Source of the DNA: Coemansia sp. RSA 1804
Taxonomy: Eukaryota; Kickxellomycota; Kickxellomycetes; Kickxellales; Kickxellaceae
DNA length: 33,416 bases
Reading direction: 5' to 3'
Assembly (NCBI GenBank): GCA_027578815.1
Contig: JANBTH010000122.1
Location: forward strand, 1-33,416
Shown here: one piece after another, positions 18,992-27,997 of the stretch
Layout: the number at the start of each line of letters is the position of its first letter
How positions within the stretch are numbered: position 1 is the stretch's first letter
Position numbers and translations under genes: made by a program
The notes under the pieces: model-generated
Database searches by the model: none
What the model was told of the DNA's origin: nothing
Seen by the model: the letters and a program-made list of their open reading frames with translations, nothing else

Positions 18992-19622
18992 TGCGTTTTT
19001 TGGTGGTAAGATGGGTGGGGGAGATTTGTGCTTGTTTCTTGCAAAAGGGGGCTAGAGAGATTGGCAATTACTGTTGTTCCGAAAGCGACGAGAAATGTAG
19101 AGACGCAGAAGAAAAGGAAGGAAAGAAGAGGTGCAGAAGACTAGCAGCAATATAAATAAGGAGGAGGGGAGGAGGAGGGGCGCGGAAGTGCGGACGATGC
19201 TTGGAATACGCGCAGAAAGGAAGCAAAGAACCGTCCCAAAACGCCCTTTATCTGGCATTGTATCACAAGCCATTTAAAGAAAACAATGATCTCATAAAAA
19301 GAACCTTTAAGGCACTGCCCATCTCAGACTAGAAAAAAAAACATTTCCGTGGATGTTCCACAGAATAGTCGGCGGCTCGCAGTCCGGACGAGCCGGTCAC
19401 TGACTGGTATCCCAAATGCTGGGTGGCCGAGCCGGCTGCTAATAACCTCCACTCACGCATTCATTCATTTATCTGCTCCCTGCTTGTTCCCTGATTTCCT
19501 CGTGTGTATTATTTTTCATAGACCTTGGGCGCTCAGCTCTTTTTATTTTGTTAATAATAATTCTGCCGATTTCCTCCAGCTGCTCCGGGGAGCATTAGGG
19601 ACGACAGCCAGCCTCCCACTCG
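18992..19622. other. Divergent intergenic region between FPPS and UDP-glucose dehydrogenase-like genes
   Basis: This 631-nt stretch must hold both promoters. It shows purine-rich runs (GGAGGAGGGGAGGAGGAGGG near 19160-19180) and TATAAATA at about 19151-19158. A 12-nt match to a tRNA A-box at 19424-19435 has no B-box partner. No gene was seen. Confidence 0.45.
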
Positions 19623-21110
19623 ATGGTGTACATAGCACAGACGACAGAAAAGGCGGTCACGCATGTGTGCTGCATTGGCGCCGGGTACGTGGGCGGGCCC
19701 ACAAGCGCGGTAATGGCCTTGAAATGCAGCGACATTGAGTTCACCGTGGTGGACACGGACGCCAAGCGCATCGCTGCGTGGAACTCGTCGAGTCTGCCGG
19801 TGTACGAGCCGGGGCTCGACGAGATAGTGCGCAGCGTGCGCGGGGCCAACCTCCGCTTCACGACCGACATCGACGCAGCCATCCGCGCGGCCGACATCGT
19901 CATGATCGCCGTCAACACGCCGCTGGCGCCGTCTGGCGCGGCGGCAGATGCGGGCGACGACGGCGGCGGCGGGTGCGCGCCGTGCGGGCGGCCGACGGAT
20001 CTGTCGGGCGTCGAGCAGTGCGTGATGCGCATTGCGCACGCTGCCCGGGGCCCGACGATCGTGGTGGAGAAGTCGACGGTTCCCTGCAAAACGGGCGACG
20101 TTGTTGCCAGCATTCTGCAGCGCCACGGGCACGCGGGCGCGGAGTTTGCGGTGCTGGCCAACCCGGAGTTCCTGAGCGAGGGAACGGCCGTGCGCGATCT
20201 GCTGGACCCCGACCGCGTGATCATCGGCGGCCAGCGCGGCACCGAGCGCGCACAGGCCGCGCTGGCGGCGGTCTACGCGCACTGGGTGGCCCCGGACCGC
20301 ATAGTCACGATGGGCCTGTGGTCGGCCGAGCTGGCCAAGCTGGCGTCCAACGCGATGCTGGCCCAGCGGATCTCCAGCATCAACGCAATAAGCGCGGTCT
20401 GCGAGGCCACCGGCGCAGACGTGGCGGACGTGGCGCGCGGCTGTGCAGCGGACTCGCGGATCGGCGACAAGTACCTCGGCGCGTCCGTCGGGTTCGGCGG
20501 CTCGTGCTTCCAGAAGGACATTGCCAGCCTCGTGTGGCTCTGCCACTCGCTCGGGCTCCCCGAGGTCGCCGAGTACTGGCACCAGGTGCTCAGGCTCAAC
20601 GAGTACCAGAAGTCGCGGTTTGCACAGAGGATCGTGCACGTGGCCGGCGGGTCGCTTGCCGGGAGGCGCGTGGCGTGTCTCGGTTTCGCCTATAAGGCCG
20701 GGACCGGCGATGCGAGGAACACACCGGCCGCCGCCGTGTGTCGCACACTGTTGGCCCACGGCGCCCAGCTGGCGGTATACGACCCGAAGGTGCCCGCGCA
20801 GAGCATCATCGAGCATCTGGGCGACCCGTGTCTTGCCACCGAACAGCACGCCAAGGGAAATACTAGCAGCAGCCGTGTGCGTGTCTGCAAGTCGGCGTAC
20901 CAGGCAATGGACGGCGCCTGCGTGGTTGCGATCCTGACTCCGTGGGACGAGTTCCGGCACATCGACTGGACGCGGGCGGCGTCGCTGCTGCTGGATGCCC
21001 CGCAGCCGTTCGTCTTCGACGGCCAGCTGGTCGTTGACGATGTTGGCGAGCTGGAAGGCCTCGGCTTGCAGGTCCACGTGGTTGGGCGGCGGCACGTGAC
21101 GTCGGAATAA
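19623..21110 (+). CDS. UDP-glucose 6-dehydrogenase-like protein with an altered substrate-site residue
   Basis: 495 residues from ATG 19623 to TAA, one exon, strongly GC-rich. The family oxidises UDP-glucose twice with NAD+ to UDP-glucuronate in the cytosol, for glycan and wall polysaccharides. Seen: Rossmann motif GAGYVG (19-24), STVPCKTGD, NPEFLSEGTA, ELAKLASNAMLAQRISS with the catalytic-region Lys, RIGDKYLGASVGFGGSCF with catalytic C295 and following Lys-Asp, and the C-terminal second Rossmann domain. Oddities: a Gly/Asp-rich insertion (AAADAGDDGGGG) after VNTPLAPSG, AGTGDARNTPA where KDTGDTR-type sequence is usual, and FDGQ (Q468) where the family normally has FDGR, an arginine that contacts the substrate. 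It may be a diverged paralog. Confidence 0.9.
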   Translation: MVYIAQTTEKAVTHVCCIGAGYVGGPTSAVMALKCSDIEFTVVDTDAKRIAAWNSSSLPVYEPGLDEIVRSVRGANLRFTTDIDAAIRAADIVMIAVNTPLAPSGAAADAGDDGGGGCAPCGRPTDLSGVEQCVMRIAHAARGPTIVVEKSTVPCKTGDVVASILQRHGHAGAEFAVLANPEFLSEGTAVRDLLDPDRVIIGGQRGTERAQAALAAVYAHWVAPDRIVTMGLWSAELAKLASNAMLAQRISSINAISAVCEATGADVADVARGCAADSRIGDKYLGASVGFGGSCFQKDIASLVWLCHSLGLPEVAEYWHQVLRLNEYQKSRFAQRIVHVAGGSLAGRRVACLGFAYKAGTGDARNTPAAAVCRTLLAHGAQLAVYDPKVPAQSIIEHLGDPCLATEQHAKGNTSSSRVRVCKSAYQAMDGACVVAILTPWDEFRHIDWTRAASLLLDAPQPFVFDGQLVVDDVGELEGLGLQVHVVGRRHVTSE

Positions 21111-21490
21111 TCCACGACGTTGTCCATCTCTTCAAGAACGTTTTGGACACCAAAAAAAAAATATAGAGGGGGAGGAGGATTGGATATTCTTGTATTTTGC
21201 TTTCAGTAACCGCTCCTGTTTGTACACTTGTCTGTCTGTCTGTCTGTCTGTTCTTTTTTACTAGAGTTTTGGTTGCTATGCTGTAATGCAGCCGTTGTCA
21301 CACACACGTACCACGCTATAGCTGCCGTAGAAACAAGCTAGTGTGCGGAAAAAGTAAACCTGAGCATATAATATACGCGGCAAGATCCACGTCGACAGCT
21401 GCCTGGCGCTCAATCAGCAACAGCACTCCGTGCTTAGAGTCTTGAAAGCGAAGGCGAGAAAAAAGCGCACACACAGGACAGGACTAGGAC
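21111..21490. other. Intergenic region before LSM8 with a TCTG microsatellite
   Basis: It contains five TCTG units at 21231-21250 and a run of nine A at about 21152-21160 just after the dehydrogenase gene. An AT-rich ATATAATATA lies near 21365-21374, possibly a TATA element for LSM8. No gene was seen. Confidence 0.45.
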
Positions 21491-21778
21491 ATGTCGCAGC
21501 TCCAGACGTATGTGGATCGCAGGGTGACGGTAATCATGAACGACGGCCGCCTGGTGGTTGGGCTGCTGCGCGGACTGGACCAGACAACGAACATCATCAT
21601 GCAGGAGTGCCAGGAGCGCGTGTTCTCGGAGGACGACGGCGTGGAGATTGTTGATCTGGGGCTCTATATGATCCGCGGCGACAACATCGCCATCATCGGT
21701 CTGGTGGACGAGGCGGCCGACGCTGAGCTGGACTTTGAAAACACCCGCTGTGCCCCCCTGCCGCCTGTCAAGCACTGA
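21491..21778 (+). CDS. LSM8: LSM8, U6 snRNA-associated Sm-like protein
   Basis: 95 residues from ATG 21491 to TGA, the usual LSM8 length (human 96). It follows the LSM8 pattern throughout: LQTYVDRRVTVIMNDGR, GLLRGLDQTTNIIM, QERVFSEDDGVE, then the Sm2 block GLYMIRGDNIAIIG (57-70) and the LSM8-like tail with LDFENTRCAPL. LSM8 replaces LSM1 in the nuclear LSM2-8 ring that binds the 3' oligoU end of U6 snRNA and supports pre-mRNA splicing and nuclear RNA decay. The gene is convergent with the transporter gene, about 200 nt apart. An in-frame alternative start was not considered necessary. Confidence 0.95.
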   Translation: MSQLQTYVDRRVTVIMNDGRLVVGLLRGLDQTTNIIMQECQERVFSEDDGVEIVDLGLYMIRGDNIAIIGLVDEAADAELDFENTRCAPLPPVKH

Positions 21779-21978
21779 CTCTATTTATCTTTCACTCGTT
21801 TTTTTCATATATTAAAACTGAAGCATCCGGGAAAAAGGAAAGAACAAAATGATGGCGCCACCCACCCACTTGTGTCCATGTCTGGAGAGGATTACACGGG
21901 ATGTTGGCTAGGCAGCATAAATAGAGAGACAACCATTGGATTCCCCCTATTTCATTTACCTTTAGACGAAGCCAGACT

Positions 21979-23554
21979 TCACGCCCCGGCATAACGAGGC
22001 CCGCGGACGCCGCGCACAACCTGCGGATACGTCTGCTGGACCTGGGCAAAGAGCTCGGGGTTGTTGAAGGCCATCGCCTCGGGATCCTCGGCAAGACACA
22101 CAAAGGTGGTGGCGGTGCCCGAGTCGATGCACTTGAGCAGCACCATAAACATGCTCATGGCAATGACAAAGGCGGCAATGATGATGGGCGCGGTGTACGA
22201 GCCGGCGGCGTTGTACTCGGGCCTGGTGATGGTGATGTAGAGCCAGGCAACCAGCGCAACGACGGCGGCACACAGGAAGGACCCCATCTGCAGCACGTTG
22301 CCGATGAGGCAGTCGTTGATGATCATGTTGACTCCGCGGTCCTCGATGATCGTCCACGTGTCCTTTGCCGCCTGCACAAACGGCTTTCCGTACAGCGCCA
22401 CCTCGACGTACGCGTACTTGTTGAAGAACTCGACGATGCCCTGGATGCAGCCCAGGATGCAGTCGATGCAGCATAGCACCATCTGCGCCGCGCAGTTGTC
22501 CTGCTGCTGCGTGCGCACGCTGTACGCGATGGCGCGGATCGTCTGGATCACCGCCACCACCAGCGACCCGAAGCACACGCTCCCGAACGAGTTGGTCAGT
22601 GCGCGCTTCAGCGCCGACAGCGTCACGTTGCTCGTCGGATATCCGCCGGGGCTGCCCTCGAAGAAAAAGAACGTGCCGAACGTGCCGCAGATGGTGGTGT
22701 GCAGCACATTGAGGATCACGCTGCTTGTCCAGTAGAACGACAGAACCATGTACACCCACGCCAGAACCTGCAGCGCGTTCGAGCAGCTCTGGTACTGCCG
22801 GCCGTTCCTGTCCGAGCGGGTCGAGCAGGTCTGGTACTTCTCCATGTACTTGAAGCTGCCGGCCAGCGCCAGCGACCAGAATGCGCTGAATGCCGCCTGG
22901 ACGACCAGAAACACCACGCTGACCACGATGGTTGACGGGAACCGGCGCGTGATGCGGCACACCGCCTGCAGCACTACCCGGGAGAACGGGATCCGGTGTC
23001 TCCACGAAAACCACATGCACGCGTAGAACACGCCGAACACCAGCATGATCGCGCCGGCAAACCAGATCTTGGCTGCCAGGTAGTAGATCCCGGTCCCGAT
23101 CATCGACACCACCGCAAACCAGAACGAGATCACCAGCATCTGGCCCGCAAACATCTGCAGCACACACAGGTACGCCAGACTGAACACGATCGACACGAGC
23201 AGCACGCACAGCCACATTATCATCGTTGGCCACGAGTAGAACGTCTTTGTGTGCCGGAGCTGCCCCGAGTGCTGGAACGCCGACGATGGCAGCGAGTGCA
23301 CGAATAGCGCCCCCATCACCACGAACAGCGCAAAGTGCGCTAGGAACAGGAGCGCTGCCCACAGGTCCCGGAATTTTGGTGTTGGGTTGTACTGCTTTGC
23401 TGCTTTGAACTCGGCCGCACCCGTGTAGTCCTGCTGGTATTGCTGCTGGGGTGGTGGTGGTGGGTACTGGTGCTGCTGCTGGTTGTCGGGAGGCGGAGGG
23501 GCCTGGTATGCGTTCTGCGGCGGGTTGTAGTGGTTCTGCTGCTCGTAGTTGTAT

Positions 23555-23587
<33 letters not shown>

Positions 23588-23745
23588 GGCGGCTGGTAGT
23601 AGGCTCCAGCGTTTCCATAGCCGCCGCTATTCTCATAGTTGCCGTAGTAGCCCTCTCCTCCTCCTCCTCCTCCGGTGTCCTGTGGAGGGTATCCGCCGCC
23701 GCCACTGTTGTTATAATTGTTGTTGTTATAGTTGTACGAAGACAT
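21979..23745 (-). CDS. Pns1/CTL (SLC44)-family choline-transporter-like membrane protein
   Basis: 588 residues, start at CAT 23743-23745 (MSSYNYNNN). The first ~115 residues are a Gly/Tyr/Asn/Gln/Pro-rich cytosolic tail with ten consecutive Gln (54-63) encoded by ten CTG/CAG units at 23557-23586. The rest has about ten hydrophobic segments, beginning LWAALLFLAHFALFVVMG. Family-type features are GTFFFFEG, LTNSFGSVCFGSLVVAVIQTIR and the C-terminal FVCLAEDPEA block that follows the last transmembrane segment. Yeast Pns1 is a plasma-membrane protein of unclear transport role; animal CTL proteins carry choline. The C-terminus ends PRYAGA. A long overlapping frame (21962-23362, minus) is a GC-driven shadow. 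Transport substrate cannot be deduced from sequence. Confidence 0.9.
23557..23586. repeat. CTG/CAG trinucleotide repeat, ten units
   Basis: Ten perfect CTG units on the plus strand encode a run of ten Gln in the minus-strand transporter-like gene. Pure codon use (all CAG) makes it a likely length-variable microsatellite. Confidence 0.85.
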
Positions 23746-24445
23746 GATGCACGCTGTATATTTTTAAAGAATATGGAATAGCAGAATATATATAAATATA
23801 GCATAAAGCTAAAGAAACCTCGGTGACAGAAAAGGCGTAATAGCTTTCTCTCCTCGGCCGTAACAATATTTCAAGCGCCATGCCTTTCTCCCTTTTTTTC
23901 CAGCATACCATAGCAACAATACAAGCAGCCACTGTTTTCCCTGGTAAATAACATTTGGAAGTTTCGTACTGACGACGACGATGATGACCTCTTCTTTTCT
24001 CTCATGACTGCACTTTTTCATCATCGCTTCTTTCCTTCTCTGTCCCCCAACGATATTGCCTAAACAAAAAAGCTAATGTTCTCTTTTTCCTGGGAAGAAG
24101 GAAATGAATGTTCCGTCCGGACGATTGATTGGCTCACAGCCAAGCAGAATCGGTTTGTGCAACCACGTCCGTCGCTTGGCTCCTGCTGTTGGCTGAAGCG
24201 AAGAGCGCCGAGGACCACCACCAATCCAACAAGCACTCTACAACAACAATGTTACTGCTGCTTATATTAGAGTGCTTTTTAAAAAAGCCTTGTGCCAGCA
24301 ACCAAAAACAATACCAAAAAGAACAAGCAGTAAACAATAAATACGGCTGCTGTGGTCCCTATTTCTGCGTTCCGTTTTGATTCTGTAAAAAAAAAAATTA
24401 AACATGCTAACCAACAGCTGCCCGTAAAAGACAGGAGAGCGGATC
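23746..24445. other. Intergenic region, no gene seen
   Basis: This 700-nt stretch lies between the 5' end of the transporter gene and the 3' end of the zinc-finger gene (both minus). TATATATAAATATA at about 23786-23799 may act in the transporter promoter. Open frames at 24076-24380 lack protein-like character. Confidence 0.45.
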
Positions 24446-26425
24446 TTAAAAGAGAATGCTGTCCTCTTCTGCGTTGGTCTGGACACGCAGCATCTGTCGC
24501 CGCCTCGCCATGTCTCTTGCCTTCTCCTCAAGTTCCGGCGGATCCCTGTGAGACTCGTTGGTGTCGTCATTGCCCGATGCGGCAACAGACATTTTGGACT
24601 CCGAATCACCACCAACAACAACCGCGCCCTTTCCCTTTCCGTTCCTCGTCTCCTTCTCCTTGGCCATTGCATTCCTCCCGTTGCCTTTGTCCTTGGCCTT
24701 TGCTTTCTTGCCAGACTGCTGCTGAGGCTGTTGCTGCTGCTGCTGCTGCTGCTGGGCATTGGTCTTCTCTGGCGAAAGCACAAACTTTGGCGCCGTCCTG
24801 TCGCCAAGATGCGGGTTGTTAGCAAACGAGCCGTCAGCAGCCGATGATATGGCAGCCGGCTTTTGCGCTTGCGCGGTGGCGGCTGTAGCCGGCGCCCTTC
24901 CAGAGCCATTGAGTGTCCCTGTGCGCAAAGAAGACGGCTTCTGCTTTGCAGCCCCACCACTGGCCAGACCGCCTGCTGGACGACTATGCTCGCCATCGCC
25001 ATCGTCCTCAGCAACAGAAGCAGCGTCAGCGCGCTTGAGGTCAACGGCGCCCTTGCTGAAATCAAGGCGGAGCACGCGCATTCCGCGGCGCAACCGGGCC
25101 TCGCGCTCCTCGTCCTCCTTCGCCCGCTGGGCCTGCATCCTCTCGGCCTCGATCTTCTCCTCGGGCGACATCCACTTGCCCACGGCAAACGGGTCAAAGT
25201 CCGACAGCTGGTCGATGAGCCGCGTGCGCTGTGCGGCAGTCCGGTCGTAGTCCAGGAGCCTTTCCTTGCGCCGCGTGGCCCTGACCCACGTCTCCGCCTC
25301 GTGCACGGCCGCCGGATCGGCTGTTGCACCGTCAATCCCCAGGGCCCTGAATGCCAGCTGCAGGTATTCCTCCTCCGACAGCTCCTCCTTCTCCCCGCGC
25401 GAAATCGCCGCGGAGTCCGCGTCGGGTCTGTCGCTGCCGTGGCACGACGCGGCGGCGGAGCTGTCGTGCGGCGTGGGCGAGTCCCACAGAAGAGCTCCGG
25501 CGTCCTGCGGATTCAACCCCCCGCCGGCCTTCCTGCTATAGAGCATCCCGCCGCCACCAATAGTTCGACCGCTGCTACCATTGGCTTTGCCCGGCGGCCT
25601 ATCGCCACCGCTCTTCTCCGCCGACTGTCTAAGGATGCGGCGCATGTGCAGCTGCAGCTGCTGGTCGGGGCTCTCGACCTCGGTTCCGCAGAACATGCAC
25701 GGGCCGGGCCCCTCGGCCTGGCAAACGATGCGCCCGCACGTCAGACAGTTGGTGAGCAGCGGGTGCTCGGATGCCTGGCACTCGCATCTGACGCGCTTCC
25801 TGGTGGCGCGCTCGTGTCTCCTCCGCTCCTCCTCCTTCTGCTGCCTCAGCAACTGCTGTCTGTCCTTCTTTAACTGGCGCACCGATTTCTGCTCCGCCGG
25901 CTTCCCGTTGGCTGCTACTGCTGGTGTTGTGTCCTCCCCGCTGACCCGATCGCTTTCCTGCTGCGCGGGTTCTGTGCGGCCTGCGTTGTTGGTCCGGTTG
26001 CTGCTGCTCTTTCCGACACCGGGGAAATACGCAATGTCGTCGGGGTCGGGTTTACGATAAGCAACCATATTGCTGCCGCTGTCTGCGTCACCGATAGGCT
26101 GAGACCTTTTGTGCGACCGCGATTCCGACGACTGCGGCCGCGACCCCCCTGCCCGCCTTGACGAGCCTTCGTTGACTCCGCTAACTCGAGGTGCTGCTGC
26201 TGCTGCTGCTGTTTGTGGGAAGCGCTTTGCAATCAGCTCGGACGAAAAGTCCAGCGCCAGCGGCGACTCCCCGAGCATGTCGAGGAGCTGCGTCTGTAGC
26301 TCGGTCGGGTCCTCGACACCAAGCAGGAAATCCGCCAGCGGCAGGGCGTCGTCCTCCGTCGCGCCAACCACCAGCGCAACCTGCCGCGCCGCCCAGGCCC
26401 GCTCCTCTGCCGTCAGTTCACGCAT
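24446..26425 (-). CDS. Rqt4/TRIP4 (ASC-1)-like C2HC5 zinc-finger protein
   Basis: 659 residues from ATG at 26423-26425 (MRELTAEERAWAARQ); the frame is open further upstream but without ATG. The zinc finger is visible with eight ligands: C214, C216, H221, C227, C230, C235, C243 and C246, the C2HC5 pattern of TRIP4. The N-terminal ~70 residues resemble the helical region of the family. In yeast the relative Rqt4 belongs to the RQT complex that splits stalled, collided ribosomes; human TRIP4 is in the ASC-1 complex with the same role. After the finger comes a long low-complexity, charged region with an FDPFAVGKWMSPEEK motif and a nine-Gln run (codons 24728-24754). No ASCH domain is seen, as in fungal forms. 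Sequence ends EEDSILF. Confidence 0.85.
   Translation of the reverse strand: MRELTAEERAWAARQVALVVGATEDDALPLADFLLGVEDPTELQTQLLDMLGESPLALDFSSELIAKRFPQTAAAAAAPRVSGVNEGSSRRAGGSRPQSSESRSHKRSQPIGDADSGSNMVAYRKPDPDDIAYFPGVGKSSSNRTNNAGRTEPAQQESDRVSGEDTTPAVAANGKPAEQKSVRQLKKDRQQLLRQQKEEERRRHERATRKRVRCECQASEHPLLTNCLTCGRIVCQAEGPGPCMFCGTEVESPDQQLQLHMRRILRQSAEKSGGDRPPGKANGSSGRTIGGGGMLYSRKAGGGLNPQDAGALLWDSPTPHDSSAAASCHGSDRPDADSAAISRGEKEELSEEEYLQLAFRALGIDGATADPAAVHEAETWVRATRRKERLLDYDRTAAQRTRLIDQLSDFDPFAVGKWMSPEEKIEAERMQAQRAKEDEEREARLRRGMRVLRLDFSKGAVDLKRADAASVAEDDGDGEHSRPAGGLASGGAAKQKPSSLRTGTLNGSGRAPATAATAQAQKPAAISSAADGSFANNPHLGDRTAPKFVLSPEKTNAQQQQQQQQQPQQQSGKKAKAKDKGNGRNAMAKEKETRNGKGKGAVVVGGDSESKMSVAASGNDDTNESHRDPPELEEKARDMARRRQMLRVQTNAEEDSILF
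24728..24754. repeat. Gln-coding CTG/TTG repeat, nine units
   Basis: One CTG, one TTG and seven CTG units encode nine Gln in the zinc-finger gene, followed by Pro and three more Gln. The interruption by TTG makes it less likely to slip than the pure repeat at 23557. Confidence 0.8.
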
Positions 26426-26740
26426 TGACTTTCTTTCTTTTTTCTCTCTGGAATTTGTAAATGTTACTGTACAAGCTCTGTGTTGATAATATGGTAAGAG
26501 TGGAGAAAGAAAGAGAAGAAATCGCTGGTGGGAAGGTGGGAGGAATATCCATAAAGTCAGAACACGCTTTTCCTTTCTCACAGAGAAAATGCGTATGTGA
26601 CCTGCGAGACTTTTTTTTTCTTAGCTGCGGTCTCCGATTTCTCTCTTTCTGCTCAATGAATGCGGGAAACAACAGTAAGAGAAAAGTCCAGAACACGTGA
26701 GAGTAAGAAGAGAGCTAGATGGGGGGCGACACCGGACTCC
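26426..26740. other. Spacer holding the promoter of the zinc-finger gene and copy 1 of a short shared element
   Basis: The 315 nt lie between two minus-strand genes. At 26591-26635 stands a segment, GCGTATGTGAC then 24 nt then TGCGGTCTCC, that recurs without the 24-nt insert at 28908-28928. An open minus-strand frame runs through it but has no ATG. No gene is called. Confidence 0.5.
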
Positions 26741-27997
26741 CTAGTCCCAGAGCAAGCGCACCATGTGGGTCCGGTCCTCGCGGAACCGCTTCGCGAGCTT
26801 CTTGGCAAAGACCTCGTACATCGCCTGCACAGTCAGATCGGGGTTCCACTGGCGCTCGCGGGCAAAGTCGGATATCTGGGCGCGGAGGTCGTCTTCGAGC
26901 ATCCCGGTCTGGTCGGCCTGGCTCCGCGTGTAGAGGAAACAGAGGAGCTGCGCGGCCAGCACACGGCCGGACGGCGTGGCGGCGGTCATCGAGAGCCGGC
27001 GGCTGGCGCGTCTCGCCTCGAGCGAGTCGACGTCCTCGTTGGCAACGCTGTCGATTGTGTTGGCAAACACCTTGTCCATGTACCGGTTGGTGACCTCGAT
27101 GGCGTCCGAGTTGCTGATGATCTCCGCCAGCCGCTGCGTGTACACGCTCCGCTTGCCATGCAGGCGCTGGGCGGCCTCGGGTTCGGTCTCCTCGGCCACG
27201 CTTTCCTTCAGCCGCTCGAGCGCCCCGAGCATGCGCTCCGAGTGCTCCACGCCCGTCAGCGGCCGGCGCTGGCGATACGCCTCTCGGCGGGCCTCCAGCA
27301 CCCGCTGCTTTGTTTCCAGCTCGGCCTTGAGTCTCTCGAGCTCGCTCCTCTTCGCGCCCAGCTGCGCCAGCGCCTGCTCCTCGTTCTCCTGGTCCATCGA
27401 GTGCTCCATGCGGAGGTACGAGATGTCCTTGTCCATGGCGTCCAGCGTGCGCACCAGCTCCCCGGTCTCCGCCTCCATCTCGTGGCGCTGCACCGTGGAC
27501 TCCTCCAGCTCCCTCCGCATCTGCGGGAGCTTAGCAAGCCGCTGCTTGATGCGCGGGATAACCGCCAGCCGCTTGAGCTCGGCCGAGAGCTCCTCCCTGC
27601 GGATGCTGAACTCCTGGTAGCTGTTGGCCACCTGGTTGAGCCGCTCGTTGACGTCGGGGAGCTGGCAGAGGTCGGCGAGGTCAACCGTCTTGTCGTAGAA
27701 CTCCTCAAACGCCTGTGCATCCAGCTCCTCCCTGCCCGCCGCATCCACGCCCAGGTTCGCGTGCTGCACCCCGATCCGCGACAGCATGTCCTCGTACACG
27801 CCCTTGGTGCCCGGCGCCACCAGCTTCGCCTCCTGCGACTCTGCGTCCCGCACCACGAACGACGCCCGCCCGTCCTCCTCGAACGTGTGCCTCACGCCTA
27901 GTCCTGTCAGATTGTGCCGTGGCCGCGACATGTCCAGCATGCAGAGCTCGTCGCCAAGGGCGTCCAGCGAGTCGATGGCTGCTTTGAGAATCGGCAT
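26741..27997 (-). CDS. Coiled-coil protein of unknown family
   Basis: 418 residues from ATG 27995-27997 (MPILKAAIDSLD) to TAG; one exon. Not recognised. About residues 1-70 look folded or extended, with a short strand-like section (HTFEEDGRASFVVRDAES). A heptad-like helix follows at about 115-245 (ERLNQVANSYQEF, KQRLAKLPQMRRELEE, KRSELERLKAELETKQRVLEARREAYRQR), then helical C-terminal segments to VRLLWD. No membrane segment or signal peptide. Such an architecture (short head, central coiled coil, small C-terminal fold) occurs in kinetochore, spindle-pole and vesicle-tether subunits, but I can name no family. The next upstream gene is 1.5 kb away. GC-rich with strong third-position GC, supporting real coding. 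Confidence 0.8.
   Translation of the reverse strand: MPILKAAIDSLDALGDELCMLDMSRPRHNLTGLGVRHTFEEDGRASFVVRDAESQEAKLVAPGTKGVYEDMLSRIGVQHANLGVDAAGREELDAQAFEEFYDKTVDLADLCQLPDVNERLNQVANSYQEFSIRREELSAELKRLAVIPRIKQRLAKLPQMRRELEESTVQRHEMEAETGELVRTLDAMDKDISYLRMEHSMDQENEEQALAQLGAKRSELERLKAELETKQRVLEARREAYRQRRPLTGVEHSERMLGALERLKESVAEETEPEAAQRLHGKRSVYTQRLAEIISNSDAIEVTNRYMDKVFANTIDSVANEDVDSLEARRASRRLSMTAATPSGRVLAAQLLCFLYTRSQADQTGMLEDDLRAQISDFARERQWNPDLTVQAMYEVFAKKLAKRFREDRTHMVRLLWD

Noticed and set aside
19424..19435. Perfect tRNA A-box-like string TGGCCGAGCCGG
   Set aside because: No B-box follows at a plausible distance and no cloverleaf can be drawn.
19551..21095. 514-residue open frame antisense to the UDP-glucose dehydrogenase-like gene
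   Set aside because: Strong third-position GC in the sense gene removes stops from this antisense frame; its translation is His/Arg/Ala-rich without any domain.
21962..23362. 466-residue frame overlapping the choline-transporter-like gene on the same strand
   Set aside because: Arg/His/Val-rich with no membrane pattern; the overlapping frame has the proper transmembrane segments and start codon.
26593..26624. GTATGT ... T-run ... TTAG string looking like a complete intron
   Set aside because: Only 32 nt long, too short for splicing, and it lies in an intergenic region without flanking exons.
26660..27901. 413-residue frame antisense to the coiled-coil gene
   Set aside because: His/Leu/Arg-rich shadow caused by GC-rich codons; no motif, no sensible start.
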